A DNA stretch of 64,000 nucleotides from assembly GCA_037013685.1 (NCBI GenBank), contig CM072887.1, forward strand, positions 38,801,154 through 38,865,153. Reading direction: 5' to 3'. The position numbers and the translations under genes are program-made. The notes under the pieces were generated by a model. The model did no database searches, was not told where the DNA came from, and saw only the letters and a program-made list of their open reading frames with translations. Origin of the DNA: Acridotheres tristis. Lineage: Eukaryota; Chordata; Aves; Passeriformes; Sturnidae. This document shows positions 24,701-37,700 of this stretch, piece by piece. The stretch's first letter is position 1. Every line of letters begins with the position of its first letter.

Positions 24701-25440
24701 ATCACAAACAATTGTGTAAGATACAGAAAAAAATATAAGCAAACAGCCTCTTTTCCGGTAAATAAGCTGTACTCAGAAAAGTATTTCTTGCAAAACAGCA
24801 CTATGGTATTCTCCAGCTTGCTTGAGAATTTTATAACACCTTAAAATTCTTATCAAATATGGTAATTTTTATTTCTTTTGCTCTATAAAAGATTACTGAA
24901 ATATCGGTCCTTTAGAGTGAGCATTGCAAATAAATGTCAGCACTGTTATTTTCATGCTGAATGAATTGATGTATTGATTTACACCACCAATCTGTGGGCA
25001 TGGTTGGGTTTGGCTGCCCCTAAGGTCAATTTAATCCTCCTCCAGTCTGTGATGTTCCAGTGTACTTTGGGGTAACGAATAATGAAAATCACAGCACAAA
25101 CACAAAATAATCTGCCTATCTCCCATATCAGGCCTCACTTAGCCTGTATACAAAACCTCTTATTCTTCAAAGCAAGAGAAATTTAAATTCTTTCTAAAAT
25201 TAATTATTTGTATCAGCTCTGGGCGATCTATGGCAACTTCGTGGAACAGGGAATATTTACAGGAACAGGAGGCATGCAGTGACCCTTGTGAGGGAAGTTG
25301 CCATATCAGCATGAGTCTGAATTTACAATAAGTACAACATTCCTCATCATTGATTGCTTCATTCCTGGGAAAGCAACTTGCAAAGTCCTGACAATTTCTC
25401 TTTGCATCATCAGGCATCAATAACACTGTTATCAGCACCA
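15750..25440. other. Intergenic, AT-rich, no gene recognised
   Basis: About 10 kb with only short ORFs. There is a (TTGG)n run at 21533-21550. Blocks at about 17.82-18.20 kb and 21.86-22.16 kb are dense in TAAT/ATTA motifs and have an unusually non-repetitive look typical of conserved non-coding elements. This is a visual impression only. Confidence 0.4.
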
Positions 25441-25471
25441 TTAACCTTCTGTGGCCTTGGCTAAACGGTGC

Positions 25472-26174
25472 TTAGTGCCAATCCAGAGCACAGCTGACTG
25501 AAGCAAGACCGCAACAGAACTGAGGTACCCAAATTAAAGAACCCATTCTGGTCAAAATCCCCCTTCCCAACCTGCTGCTTTGCAGCAGTAGACACCTAGC
25601 CTGTTCCCCTTGGTGGGACTTGATTTGCAGTGTACTGACATGCTGCATGGACACTGCAGAGCTGCCTCCACTCCTCCTTCCAGTCAGCAGCATCTGGGAC
25701 AGTAGCACAGCCCAGCATTCTCCAGCCACCGCGGGTGCAGAGCAGGGACACAGCCAGAGGCCTGCGCCACCTCCATTCCAGCCTCCAGAGGCAGCTTTGC
25801 CCATCCCTTGGGCAACTGCAACCAGCTGCTGTGCCCACTAAGACCAAGAATGATGGAGACCAGTCCCCTCTGCTTCTCCCATCTCCTCTTGCAGGTTGGC
25901 TGCAGATCAGCTGTCTGCTGGGAGGGAGACAGATGTGAGCACATGATACATGCACCTCATGAAACTGAGCAGAAGCTGCATTTCCCAATCTCCTATCTGC
26001 CTCACCATAAACTTGGTTCAAGCTGGGCTCCTGTGCAGCTGAGCAAGGCTCAGCACAGGCCATGGAGAGAGAGAAAAAACAAAGAAACTGCCCATGCCCC
26101 AGGAAGAGGGGCTGTCCTTGGAAAAGGGACACACACCCACGCTCTAACCTACTTGCCAAGGGATGCTTAAGCAT
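25472..26174. other. Moderately GC-rich patch with long overlapping ORFs
   Basis: Between AT-rich flanks, this 0.7 kb segment has a 192-codon frame on the minus strand and 120- and 73-codon frames on the plus strand, none recognised. CpG is not enriched as in the promoter islands, so it is not an obvious promoter. It may be an old unidentified repeat or a non-coding exon. Confidence 0.25.
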
Positions 26175-26769
26175 TTTGCATGAGAGAGCACATGGACTAA
26201 GGGTATAAACAAGCTAAGTCCCTTTGTGGAACTGAGAAGTGTTTTAAATCACTGAGACCGCACACAACATCTCTGCTGGAATTTAGTTAATTTATTCAAC
26301 GATGCAGAAAAGAATATAGGATTCATCATCCCCAGGCTGTGCTCCATTTTCAAGGCTGACAGAATTTATACTGCACAAGGAAGTGAGTGACACTTTTCAG
26401 AACTGAAGTGAATTTTATGGCTCTCAATATACCTTTGTTTACTTCTTTTATTTAAGCAGCCTTAATCCAGCGCTTGAAATTAGATACATTCTGATGGAAA
26501 GCAACTGACAAAGCTCACAATTGGCTGTGAGCCATTGCTAGAGAGAACACAAAGGGCTGGACTTGATCTTTGGTCTGAAGTGGTGATAGCATTCATTCAT
26601 CTGCTCTCCTGGCTGCCCAGATACAGACCTTAAAGCATCCCTCAAATATATCCCTTAAAACTTCATAATGTCTTGGCACATCTCTCTATAAAAAAACAGT
26701 AGGTAGCTTTTAAAATACGTTTGTGTCTACCCAGAAGTCAGGCAGGTGGGTTTGTCAAAACCCAAGCAA

Positions 26770-28510
26770 CAGTAGTCATATATATAGTGTTTTATTGCTA
26801 CTACTGAAAAGTTCACCATAGGAAATTTAAACATTTAATCTGTAAAAAAAATTACATGGGTTTTTTAAGGCAAACACAGTACTTCAGGTATGTCCCTTTA
26901 AATGGGACTTCTGAGTATGTCAGCTTGCTTTAGCCAAGCTTTGCTTTTTCTCAGTCAATTTTTACTCAGCTGCTGGCATGTTGTCTCCCTCACTCGTTTT
27001 GGATTATGTTATTTTCTTCTCAAAGTTCTAAGATTTATCAGCTCCTTCGCATTTCTTGCATTTGAAAATTAGGCTGAAAAATGCATGGAATCTATACTAC
27101 CTATTCTGCTGCAGAGTTTGGTCATTTGTAACTCATGTGAGTATCTGCTGACTCTTGGCAAAAGTCAGCTTTACTTTAGACTGAGAAATAAGACTGAGGA
27201 ATTAAAGCAACTGCAGAAAAACAGGCAAACCCAACAATCACTTGTTTGACAGACCATAATTCCTTGGCTGTTAAAATAAATATCTGAGTTTCAAGAAAGG
27301 TCTAAAAAACCAACAGCATTCTGGAACGAAGACGTAACCCAGCATTAAATGAAAGGTGGTAGAGAAACAGAGACAGTCACTACTGAAAGTAAATGCTTTT
27401 TAACCCCCTCAAAATAACAAATTTGTTTCTAATACTGCATTTCATGTTTTCACAGTAGCATTATTCTAACAAACAGATGGTTCCTTGAGCCTTAATTGTC
27501 TTTGAAACACAATTTGAGACACAGATCAACACAGCACTGTGGGGAACATGTCACCAAAATTTGGTTTCCTTTGGAAACATCCAACTTTCATGCCATGTTA
27601 ATCATTATGGGGTAGAGATGCATTATTGCCAACATCTGTACTTTTTACTGAAAATCCTGTAGTATTTATTGTTTCATCTATAAAAAGCTGTTTCTTGGAA
27701 CAAAGTGATTACATGACAATCTTGTTTTTATATAAAAGTGCAGGCACTCACAAGTAGTAATGCTGAATGCTCAAATACAACCAAAAATTAGTAACAACGG
27801 ATTTCTAGGGCCTAACATTCTCTTATACTAACATGTAAGCTCTAGCATTGGTTGTTCCTCAAGACTGTAAGGAGCTACTGCCACAAAAATAATCAAAGAA
27901 CAGGTAAGGCTACAGATACAGTTTTCCTGGGATGTTTCAGGTAGAAGAGCCCAAACTTGCAGAAAGTTATTATTTCACTAAGAAGTTATGCAAAAGTTGT
28001 CTATGGTCCACTGTGATCCCTGAGTGAGAAAAGGTTCAACACCTGAGGATATGATCTCTGTTCTGCACTTCTGGAGAGCAATTATGCAAGACACTGGCTA
28101 CTACATCTGGGAATAGACCTCCAGACAGGTCTCAGATTTTTCTGTTTACAGTATTTTCTTCTCAAGAAATTGTCACCTCATCTCAGAGAGATGATCATCC
28201 TTTCAATACAAAGAATTACTTAATTTCCCTGATTCACTGGTAAATACCAAAAAGCAGGTGAAGTGGCAGACTTAAGTGCATGACAAACTCTTTTGAACAT
28301 TGATTCAAACCATAAGCAAGCCAAAAAATCCAGACCAAGCTGTAGATCTGATGCTGATCCACCATGTGGACTGCTCTCCTTTAATAGCAAAAGAACTGTG
28401 TTTTCCAGCAGAAATCTTCCCTGTGGACCTCTGATCTGAACAGGGGCTTATAATATTACATGACTTTGGGTTTTGTTGCTGTTTAAAAAGTTTTTCAAAC
28501 TCTTATGGCT
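26770..28510 (-). other. RNASET2: Probable RNASET2 3'UTR with candidate poly(A) signals
   Basis: After the stop codon there is no further coding. Minus-strand hexamers are ATTAAA at 28385-28380 (about 130 bases after the stop), AATAAA at 27670-27665 and AATAAA at 26796-26791, the last followed by a T/G-rich stretch. Which one is used cannot be decided from sequence. The 3'UTR is either about 0.15 kb, 0.86 kb or 1.74 kb, or more than one form. Confidence 0.45.
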
Positions 28511-28702
28511 TCATTTGTGATCTTGGACTTCTGAAGGATAATAGGTTGGGAGAGTATCACTGCAGACCGACAGCTCCGAAGTTCCAAGCTCCAAGTGAGC
28601 CTGCACTGGGTTGGAGTCACCCTCCAGCGTCGTGCAGTTCACCAGCTGCAGTTCTTTGGTGAAGCAGATTTCAATCTGGCCAATTGTTTGTGCTTTTTCA
28701 CC
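28511..28702 (-). CDS. RNASET2: RNASET2 last coding exon
   Basis: Sixty-three codons plus TGA, beginning GEKAQTIGQIEICFTKELQ. Contains Cys205, Cys215 and Cys239 and the sequon N214-C-T. The C-terminus is PTYYPSEVQDHK. Acceptor is TTTCTAG. The length and ending agree with the animal family, with normal divergence in the tail. Confidence 0.96.
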   Translation of the reverse strand, partial: GEKAQTIGQIEICFTKELQLVNCTTLEGDSNPVQAHLELGTSELSVCSDTLPTYYPSEVQDHK

Positions 28703-31700
28703 CTAGAAACATGAAAGGTAAGATCAGCCTCAGGGGAAGGAGAAAATAAATCAATTCTTCAGCTACATTGCCCTATCTACAGAATACAGCAGTGATTATT
28801 TGTGCATTTACCAGATGAAAAATGCAAAGAAAAGAACAAGAGGCATCCATTCTTATAGTACATACTGTTACTCAGTACCAATCTGGGACTTGTCTAACTA
28901 GTAAACCTTGTTATGAAATGCTGTGACACATTATTGTGGCCTGCACTCATCTGTACAGGCCACAGAAGCTGTTCACCTCAATGATGAGCTCTGGGTGAAC
29001 CCTGTGAATATTGAAGGGCACATGTGGCCAGAAAGACACTTTTCACCAACTCTTCATAGCAGGACAGGAATTGAGACAAATAAAAATCTCCATACATGGG
29101 AACAGAAAGTAAATTTTATAGTAACTTCTACACAAAAGAATACAGAACCAAGCTGTCTGTCAGAAGGAGCAGAAGCATCATTTTTGGACTATAGGAGAGG
29201 CTAGGAATAAAACCACTGACCATGAGTAAAGCAGGCAAGCATGGAGGCCTTTCATGTGGCAAAAAGATTAAAGGAAAATCTCCCCAAATACTCGCGTCTA
29301 ATAAAATGTGAGAAAAATTGGTTTTGAAACAAGCAGAACAAAAAGACAACTACAAGACAAAAATAACTGTGGTGTGAGTTTTTTTGTTTGTTTGGAATGT
29401 GTGCTGTCGGGAGGTATGTTTATTTTGGTGGGGCTTTTTTAAGAAACGTAAGAACAGAGAGTGTATCTAATCCATTTCAAACGTCAAAGTACCTCCATCA
29501 TGCATTTAGGCCTTTTTTAGAATTCTAGACTTGTCCATGCCCAATCTCCAAATCAGAGATGTACTTTTTCATTTCTATTACCCAATACCTTCAGCTGTTA
29601 AGTACAGGAGACCCAAGCTGTACATTACTTTCATGTAATTGGAGCAGTATCCCAACTGTACTAAAAGCAATGGCAGAACTACAGTGAACAGAGATAGAAA
29701 CTGGGGTTTGTATTAGCTCTGTATTTCTTTAATGTCAAAAGGTGGGTGCGTGTACAACCCACATTCAAATATTATTCCTTTGTTCCTTAAAGACAGTTAT
29801 AAACACGTTTAAAATATTGCAACCTATAGAAGTTTGTCATGTTAACAAACCTATGAGTACAAAATCTCAGAGCATTACTAAAGCAAGAGTTGACAACACA
29901 GTCCAGTAGCAACTGTATCTTAGCAAGTTTTCATGAACTGTTGCCTGTGTAGGGACAGTAACTCTGCCGAGAGTTCCGTAGTAAATCACTTTTAACAAGC
30001 TGAAATATGAAGGAACCACTTTCACTCTTGTAAGTTAACCATGTGGGTTTTGGTTTTTGCTTTATTTTGTTGTAAGAGCAGAGTAACCTAGCTGGAAAAA
30101 AAAAATCCAGAAACAAAGAGCTCTATAACCTACACATGTAGGTGTTCAGAATACTATTTTGTTCCTTCAAAGGCACTTTTGGTTCAGATATGGTGACCTA
30201 CACTTTACAGAACAATGTCTCTGTGTACCACCTTCTCTACTGCATCGTGATGCACAGCACAATCATTGGCAAGGAAAAGTAAAAAGACATGGAAATTGGA
30301 GACACGACTGGCTCAAAAGGAAAGACTACAGTGACCCTGAACCACAGTGAAGCTCAAAATGCCTTTTTGTACCACTTTAGGTATAGGCTTTCTGGAACAA
30401 TCTCAGAGAAAAGCTTCTGAGCTGCTTTATTTCAGAAGGATTCTGTTCACTGATTAACTTCTTCATGCAGAACTCAAGAGCCATGCCCAGTGGAGGGAAG
30501 GCTGCTGCTGACAGCAGCACCCTCACTAAGGCTGACAGTCACTGGGGCTCCATTCAGCTCACTCTTGCTGGTTTTAGTCATCTGCCATACAGCAATTCAG
30601 CTTTAGCAGGCATGGTGGAAAGTGCTCAGCTACAGCAACACCTCCGGCATGGTGGTTACACCATTCATGCAAGAGACGCAGGATTAAATCTTTTAAGACA
30701 AAGAGACCTTTAAAACCCAAGTCCGAGAATCAAACAATACCTCTATGCAAACAGCTGTATACACAGAGAATACCCAGACCTAAGTTTCACCATACTGAAG
30801 ATTTTTCACTCTATTTTTGCTATTTTTGATATGAAGTGCTCCTTAAATAAGGAAGTTATTTTTTTGTTTGTTTTTTTTTTTTTTCCATTTTGGAAAGTTA
30901 GAAGAGTTTTTACCTCTCCTGGAGGAAGGCACTGGATCTTTGGTGTTATACCATAAAATCTTGTAAGAGCTTCCTTTATAGCAGTCATCTGAAAAATTAA
31001 AAAGCTTATAGAGATTAATAGGTCACAAGAACATCTTTCAACAGTTGCCACACTTTCAAGAACTTTTATAAGAAGCACAACCTTAAAGAACTATACAATT
31101 TTAAAAAGATCGTTTGCTCTACAGAAATTAGTTGACTCCTGTCCATCCACATGATTTTGTTATAGAAACGATTGCCTCTTACCTTGTAATATGAACTGCT
31201 CGGCTTTATCCCAGCCTTCAAGAGACAACTGAAACAAGGATAAAACATTTTAAATGTTTCTTGTATGCAAACATACCTTCATAATCATTAGGTAAAACAG
31301 ATAATCTTAAGAACCTGTAAAGCATTACAGAGATGGGAGCAAGGGCAATTTGTCTTTCATTCTTTGCCAGCCTAGGAAAGGCCGTTTTCTGAAAAGACAC
31401 TTCCCATCTAACTTGGTAGGGTCAGGAAGAACCCTTTCCCACATCTTAATCTGGGAAACTAGGATAGTTCAGTCTTCAGACACAGCTGAGTGAAAGGGAA
31501 TTTCAAAGTGCTCTGTTCAGTGCCAGGTAGGGCATGCAATTTAATTGCTTCCTTTCCCCTGCCTTGAGCCATTCCCACGTGCTCCTGCCACTGCAGAGGG
31601 CACAGGGGCAGACTTGTGAGGGTGTTCTAGGCACCCTCGTATTCAAACACAATATGGGCTTCCTGTGGTGGGAGACACACAGCATACTGGAAGACGGATA

Positions 31701-34700
31701 CAGCATGTCAGACAGGATTAATGTTACTGCCAGGGCAGAAACTGCTCCTAATAAATAGGTTTTTGAAAAGGAAAAGCTGGTCACATGAGAAATGAGGTAA
31801 TGCTCAAGAACCTCTAGCCTGTGCACCCTTTCCTGAAGGCTCAGTCCTGAGAGAAGTCCACATTTCCAAGCTGACAAGACTCAGGACCTAACACGTGATG
31901 AATCTGTGAGTCCCAGCTTCTTCTGTAAGAAGTGGGAATGGTCAGTATCTTGCAGGCTTTAATCCATAAATGCTGATAATGCTCAACCCTTCCCTTCCAA
32001 GGTCAGTTTTGGCACAAGGAAAATTTTACCCGGCTGACTAAAGGACAAGCTGTTTTTCACTGTCATTTTACAGTAGATATAAGGAGGCAAATAAAATAGA
32101 TGATGTTCTATTAATTCTTACAGAAGGCTGCATGATGTCCTCTTTTTAATAATTTGCATTTTGGAAACAATTTTCTTAATCACTGACATTTTTCCTCATT
32201 CAAGTAGAAATGACATACAATGAGAACATTTTCAGCCTTTTTTCTCTTCAGTAAAGAAAAAATTAATTATATTCATTTTCACAATAGATAATAAGCTTTC
32301 AGCAATTAGTTTCAACATGCTTCAGCCTCTATTCTTTTGCAGTGTTGCACACGATGATACAGAGTCACATCATCGGTCACTGTGCCATCTGTAAATGTTT
32401 TAGTCACACCATCACAGCTACTTAGATAGGACTTAGACATCATTAATTTTAACATTACATATGACATGCTCAAACACTGTGTGTAGAAAAATCTGCTACA
32501 GTTTTAAAAGACATTTACAAAACCGAGGTGGGAGGGAAGAAAGACTTATTTCCCTTGTGCATATGCAAAATAAATGAAGACTTTGTCTAGGAGATTGCTT
32601 GGACAGGATACTGGCAAAGCATAAACAGGATGAGCTGGTTTGGGGTTTCTTTGGGATTGTTTTATTGAGTTTTTTTAAAGGTATGTTTCTTTGTACAAAA
32701 CTACTTCCTCTCTCAGATACTGTCCTCTTATAGTCAAGAAATTTAAGTCAAACATCCTCTCACCCATATCAAGCACTGATCAGGAAAGGACTCTAACCTT
32801 CTGGCATTCACCTGCAGCCAGAACACATGCATAACAGCACTTGGACAAGCCACAACAGTCTCATCAAGACTTTGAATCTGGAACGGCCAGTGCTTTGGAA
32901 CCATAAAGAGGAATCAACCCCTACGACAAAGCGAGAGTGTCACATCAGGGTTGTCAAAAAGGACAGCAGATAGATGTCCTGCATGATTTTGCCTGCAGCT
33001 TGTCCTTCCCCCTGAGCAGAATACTGTCTTAAAAACAAGTCTGGGGCTCAGAATGACTCAGAAGTTTGGGGAGGGGTTGTCACTTGATTTAGAACTTTAC
33101 AGGTATCCTACCTTCTGGTATCAATACAGCCTGTAAAGCTTCTCAAAAATTTACTGGCTCACACTGTCTAGAACAATGCTGCTAAGGATGCTGCTGGCTT
33201 ATCTGACTGAAGTGAGCAAAGACTGCTTCTCAGGGTAACAACTCCTCCTCTGAATTCAGTACTAAAAATAATTTATGCTAATTCGCATTTCCTCTCTACC
33301 ATCAGATTTTTAGACTTTCATTTGAGGCTAGACTTTAAACTTTAAGGAATTGTTTGAAATAAAAGCCAGATCATCGAGTCCATTTACATACCCATTGAGA
33401 TCAATATGCTGGTAGAGTTCTAAGGCTTTACCAAAGTATTTTTTCTGAGAATTAAGGACTTCAACTGTGGCTGCACAAGTGCCATGTTTGTCCCACTCAT
33501 GTTTCCTAGGAAAAAAGCAAAATGCAAATTTTAGAACACATTATTTGCAGATATATGTGCTGTACAAGCTAGCCATCGTACTTTAATCAAGTATCTGAAA
33601 GGTTACACACGTGGAGTAAGACACTGCATTCAAATTTATCACACATGTAAAAAGTAAACCCAAGCAAGATCACTCCCACCATTTAAATTACAGTAACATC
33701 TATATATTCATGAAATAAATATGTATCATGCTTTTATGATACAATGTATTTCCACAAAAATGTTTGGAGATCAGAATACAAAGAATTTGCCTAGAAAATT
33801 ACTATCCCTAAGTTTTTTCTAAGTTTTAGTGGAACTTTTTGTGTCAAATGCACCTTCAAAGCACTAAATTTTTTCTGAACTCTAATTAACCCATATTTTG
33901 GGTGAAACAGTTTAATTGCATAAGCTGCTAAGATTTTAGCATCAAATTTTATGCTGGCCTGTGGCAAAATTTTCATTCTTCCTCTCAAGCCTTGCTTCTA
34001 GTTCACTATCCATCCTCCTAAGAGCAAGGAACAGAGAGCAAAAGAAATTCTTTCAGTGTACAGCAGACAAACTCAAACAAGACAAAAACTGTGAAAAAGA
34101 CAAAAATTTTTCTATCAGTTCTAAAGTCCATTGAAAGACTAAGCAGTATAATCTTTAGTGACACTGACTGTGGATATCTTTTTTTGTTCAATTCTTTCCA
34201 AATTTTCACAATCCACTTGTACTATACAGGTATCAGTTCAGCAGATGTACACCAAGATTATCTAATCAAATTATCTAAACTCCTGCCATCACAGCATCCT
34301 GTGACCTTATGATGCCTTAAGTACATCATCAAATCAGAGAAGAAGGCTGACTATTACTCACTTGAAAGCCTACCTTAGAATTGTCTGTTCATATTAAAAA
34401 CTTCAGATTTTTCTTAAGGAATTAAAACACCTTAAAAGAAATTATGTTTGGATCTAGACAAATAGTGCACTACTTCTGAACAGAGAATTAATAAAGCAAC
34501 TGTGGAGATTTGAGGCAGGGGAGAAGATGCTATACTCTGAGATTTTCATTGTATCTTCCCAAATTAACCTTGTAGTGTTCTCATCTTGGCTGTAACATTC
34601 AACACAACTGCATATCAAATGAATTGTTTATTGCCTGGAAGAATCCAGTTTCCATGGGCAGATTTCTCCACAAAGGACTTTAAATTACTAATGAGAAAAG

Positions 34701-37700
34701 ACACCACAGTTTTAAAGTAAACAGAAGCTCTTTTAGGGGGAAACTTAGCAAGAGAGATAGCAGAAGCAGACAACAGTCAGATCCAAAGGGCTGCTGATAC
34801 AGCAGCAAGCTGGAGGCAAGGCTTTGCATGTAAGATGACAATTTTAATTCAGAGAATGAATACATGTGTGTGTAAAACTAATAGTGAAGTGTTTGTCTTT
34901 TAAAGACTTTCAGTAGTATATTTAAGTGTCCTGCTTTTTCTAAAAAGAAGGCAGAAATAGAGAGCGAAAGATCTGTTGGCATTCAAGAAGCCTATTATTA
35001 TTGTTCCCATGGAGTGGCTTGGTGCAGTCTGCACCAACAGTGTCTGTGCACTACCATCTGCAGCAAGCCAAGAATGCACCAGGCCCAAGTATTTTAATCA
35101 GTCCTGTGAGCTTCCAGAATGGACAGAGACTTTAGCCTCCACAAAATATTTATCAAGACTTTAACGTGACACTCTTCACAGTATTACTTTATTTTGCAGC
35201 ACAGCCAAAGAAAAAGAAAGATACTGAAAGCAGCTGACAGTGTTTGTGAAGGCCTCCATCCGTCTGCACCTCTTGCACTCACGAGCTTGGTGGTAGCACA
35301 GAGCTGCCATCATTAACTTCACTGAACAGAGAAGTGGCTACCATGACACAGTGCATTCTGCTTCTCTATTTTCTCTTCTATGAGGAAGTCCAAAAGGAAA
35401 GCTCTCTCAAGACCAGCAACACAGTGAAACTAGCTAGGAAAAGATATCTAGAAGCTGCTCTTGCAGCTAGCTGTGACATCCCAAGAGTGCTACTGCTACT
35501 CAGATTTAATGTGTCAACAGCAGCTCTTTCTGCTCCCTGGGGACAAAGGGAGGAAACATTCTCTCACGAAGTTTCATTTCTCTAAAACTTCTGCTGTAGC
35601 CCTCTCTTCAGCAGCTGTACTTTACAAGAGAACAGATCTATTGTAAATGAGACTGGCAAGACACACTGCTTCAGCAGCCTCCTGGACACTTCCTCTCACA
35701 ACACCTCACCTGAAGAACTACTCAGACGGATTTTTATAAAATAACATCCAAAATGCTTTTTAGGGCTTTTTTGTACTCACCAGAACTGAGTGCGATTCAG
35801 AGATGAATGAAGCACATCAGGCCAGTAGTGTCTCATGTCTGACAGGAGATCCTAAAAATACCACAATTAATAAATGCACCTAGAGCACTGAAAAGCTATT
35901 TCTTATACAATCTACATATATTGATATATTTTGTACAACTGAAGCCTCATCTTTCAGTGTCCATAACTGAAACATTTGATTGAAGAAAAATAAAAGGTCT
36001 TTTTCCCCCATGTTCTGCAAATGCTGTTGTTGGAGGTAACAGGTACACCTACCTAAATATCTGAACATCCTAATACTGACACACTGCCTCAAAGCAAGAC
36101 CTTCCTTCAACTGTCCCTGCAGAAGTTGTTCAATCATGCAGTGATTCACATTTGTTGGCTCAAGTCTCTTATCCCTGTTTACAAATGAATTTCTTTTTAA
36201 TTAAATACACTGGGGTTTTTTTTGAGTAGAAAAAGAATAAAAAAGGATACTGGCCTAGGAGAAAACACAGAAAACAGTACGCTGAACTCTTTCTTTGTTC
36301 TGATTTTGCAGTAGAAAATGTGAAGGGAAAACACCAACTGACTGAATCTTTTTATTTTCACAGGTACTTTTTTCCACTGCAGATACATCACCTATGTGGT
36401 GGTGGACCTCTAGATTTTATTAAGGAGGATGTGGCTGAATGAGACAAACTGCATGTTCACATAATCCAGTAGGTATAGCTGCTAATGATCACAAGGACAG
36501 CAACTTCAAATAGCACCAGAAGCACTAAAAGAATTTCTGTATCCCTTAAAAAAACATACTTCTCAGTAAACATTAAGAGTGATAGTATAAACTGCAGATT
36601 TTGCATATAGGATGTGCAAGAGTAACTGCACTTAGCTCTGCCTGGTATGTCTGTTTTTGTTTTAAATACCTTGATCTCGGTGACATTGAAATGCCATGTC
36701 CTGTTACAGTCTTCAGCTCTGTCAGGCCTAGGGAAGCAAAATAAAATTTAAAAAAAGCGTCTCCTAACTCACTACTGGTAACTAACATATCATTGGCCTG
36801 AATTTTAAATATGCATGATCATAGCTGGAGATTTTACTTAAAAATGCAAGCAAACCATCAGAACCTACAGTGGTTTAGAAGTAACACCTTCAAGACATTA
36901 ATTATGGCCAAAAGATTTCTCATGAAGATCCAAAAGGTTGTGATTTCTTTTTTTGGCCCTTTGGTCCCCTTTTTTCTATGTAAAAGTCATTCATGTGTGC
37001 CGATGACTTGGAAAGGTCCTGCACACGGTGTCACTGGTGTCACTAATGGAAGTGACCTCCTAAATCGCTGCCCCATCTGATGTTTCTGCAAGTATCATCA
37101 AGACACTCTCAAGGAATCAATACATAATGCTGTTCACTTTTCCTGGAGAGATAGCTTAAATTCCTGTACTTGTATTTTAACCTGCAATTGTCCAGAAAAT
37201 TTTTGAATTGCTGCCATTGGCATCAATTCCAGTGAGTCAATTCCTTTGAAGCAAATTAGTTTTTCCTATACTTTTGCAATACTTGTGTGGCGATAAGATA
37301 CTTAAAGCCACAAGCAATCATGAGATACTAACAAATTCCTTTTACTCAAGAGACAAAAAAAAAAGAAGGGAAACAATAGTTCCTTTTGTGCCTGAGATGA
37401 TTTCTGATCTTATGAGGACATTTATAAATAAAATGCTTATGTGGCCAGAGGATTTCAATGAGTCATGAGATACAGAAGTGCTTTTCAGTTTTACATAAAC
37501 CATGGGTTTTAACTTTGTTTCAAGGAATCATAAGAACAGAGAGATTAAGATCTCCAAAAAACCCCACAAAAACCCAACAAAACAAACAAACAAAAAACCC
37601 AAACAAACAAAAAACCCAAACAAACAAAAAACCCAAACAAACAAAAAACCCAAACAAACAAAAAACCCAAACAAACAAAAAACCCAAACAAACAAAACCA

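Larger units (their letters stand above)
28703..33391 (-). other. RNASET2 introns between residues 152 and 193 exons and upstream
   Basis: Introns 28703-30913, 30989-31182 (only 194 bases) and 31229-33391 all have canonical ends. The contents are AT-rich with no recognised repeat or nested gene. A T-run at 30858-30884 and a T/G-rich piece near 29377-29445 are simple sequence. Confidence 0.6.

Noticed and set aside
25596..26174. 192-codon minus-strand ORF
   Set aside because: Moderately GC-rich patch with competing frames on both strands and no recognised protein. Listed only as an unexplained segment.
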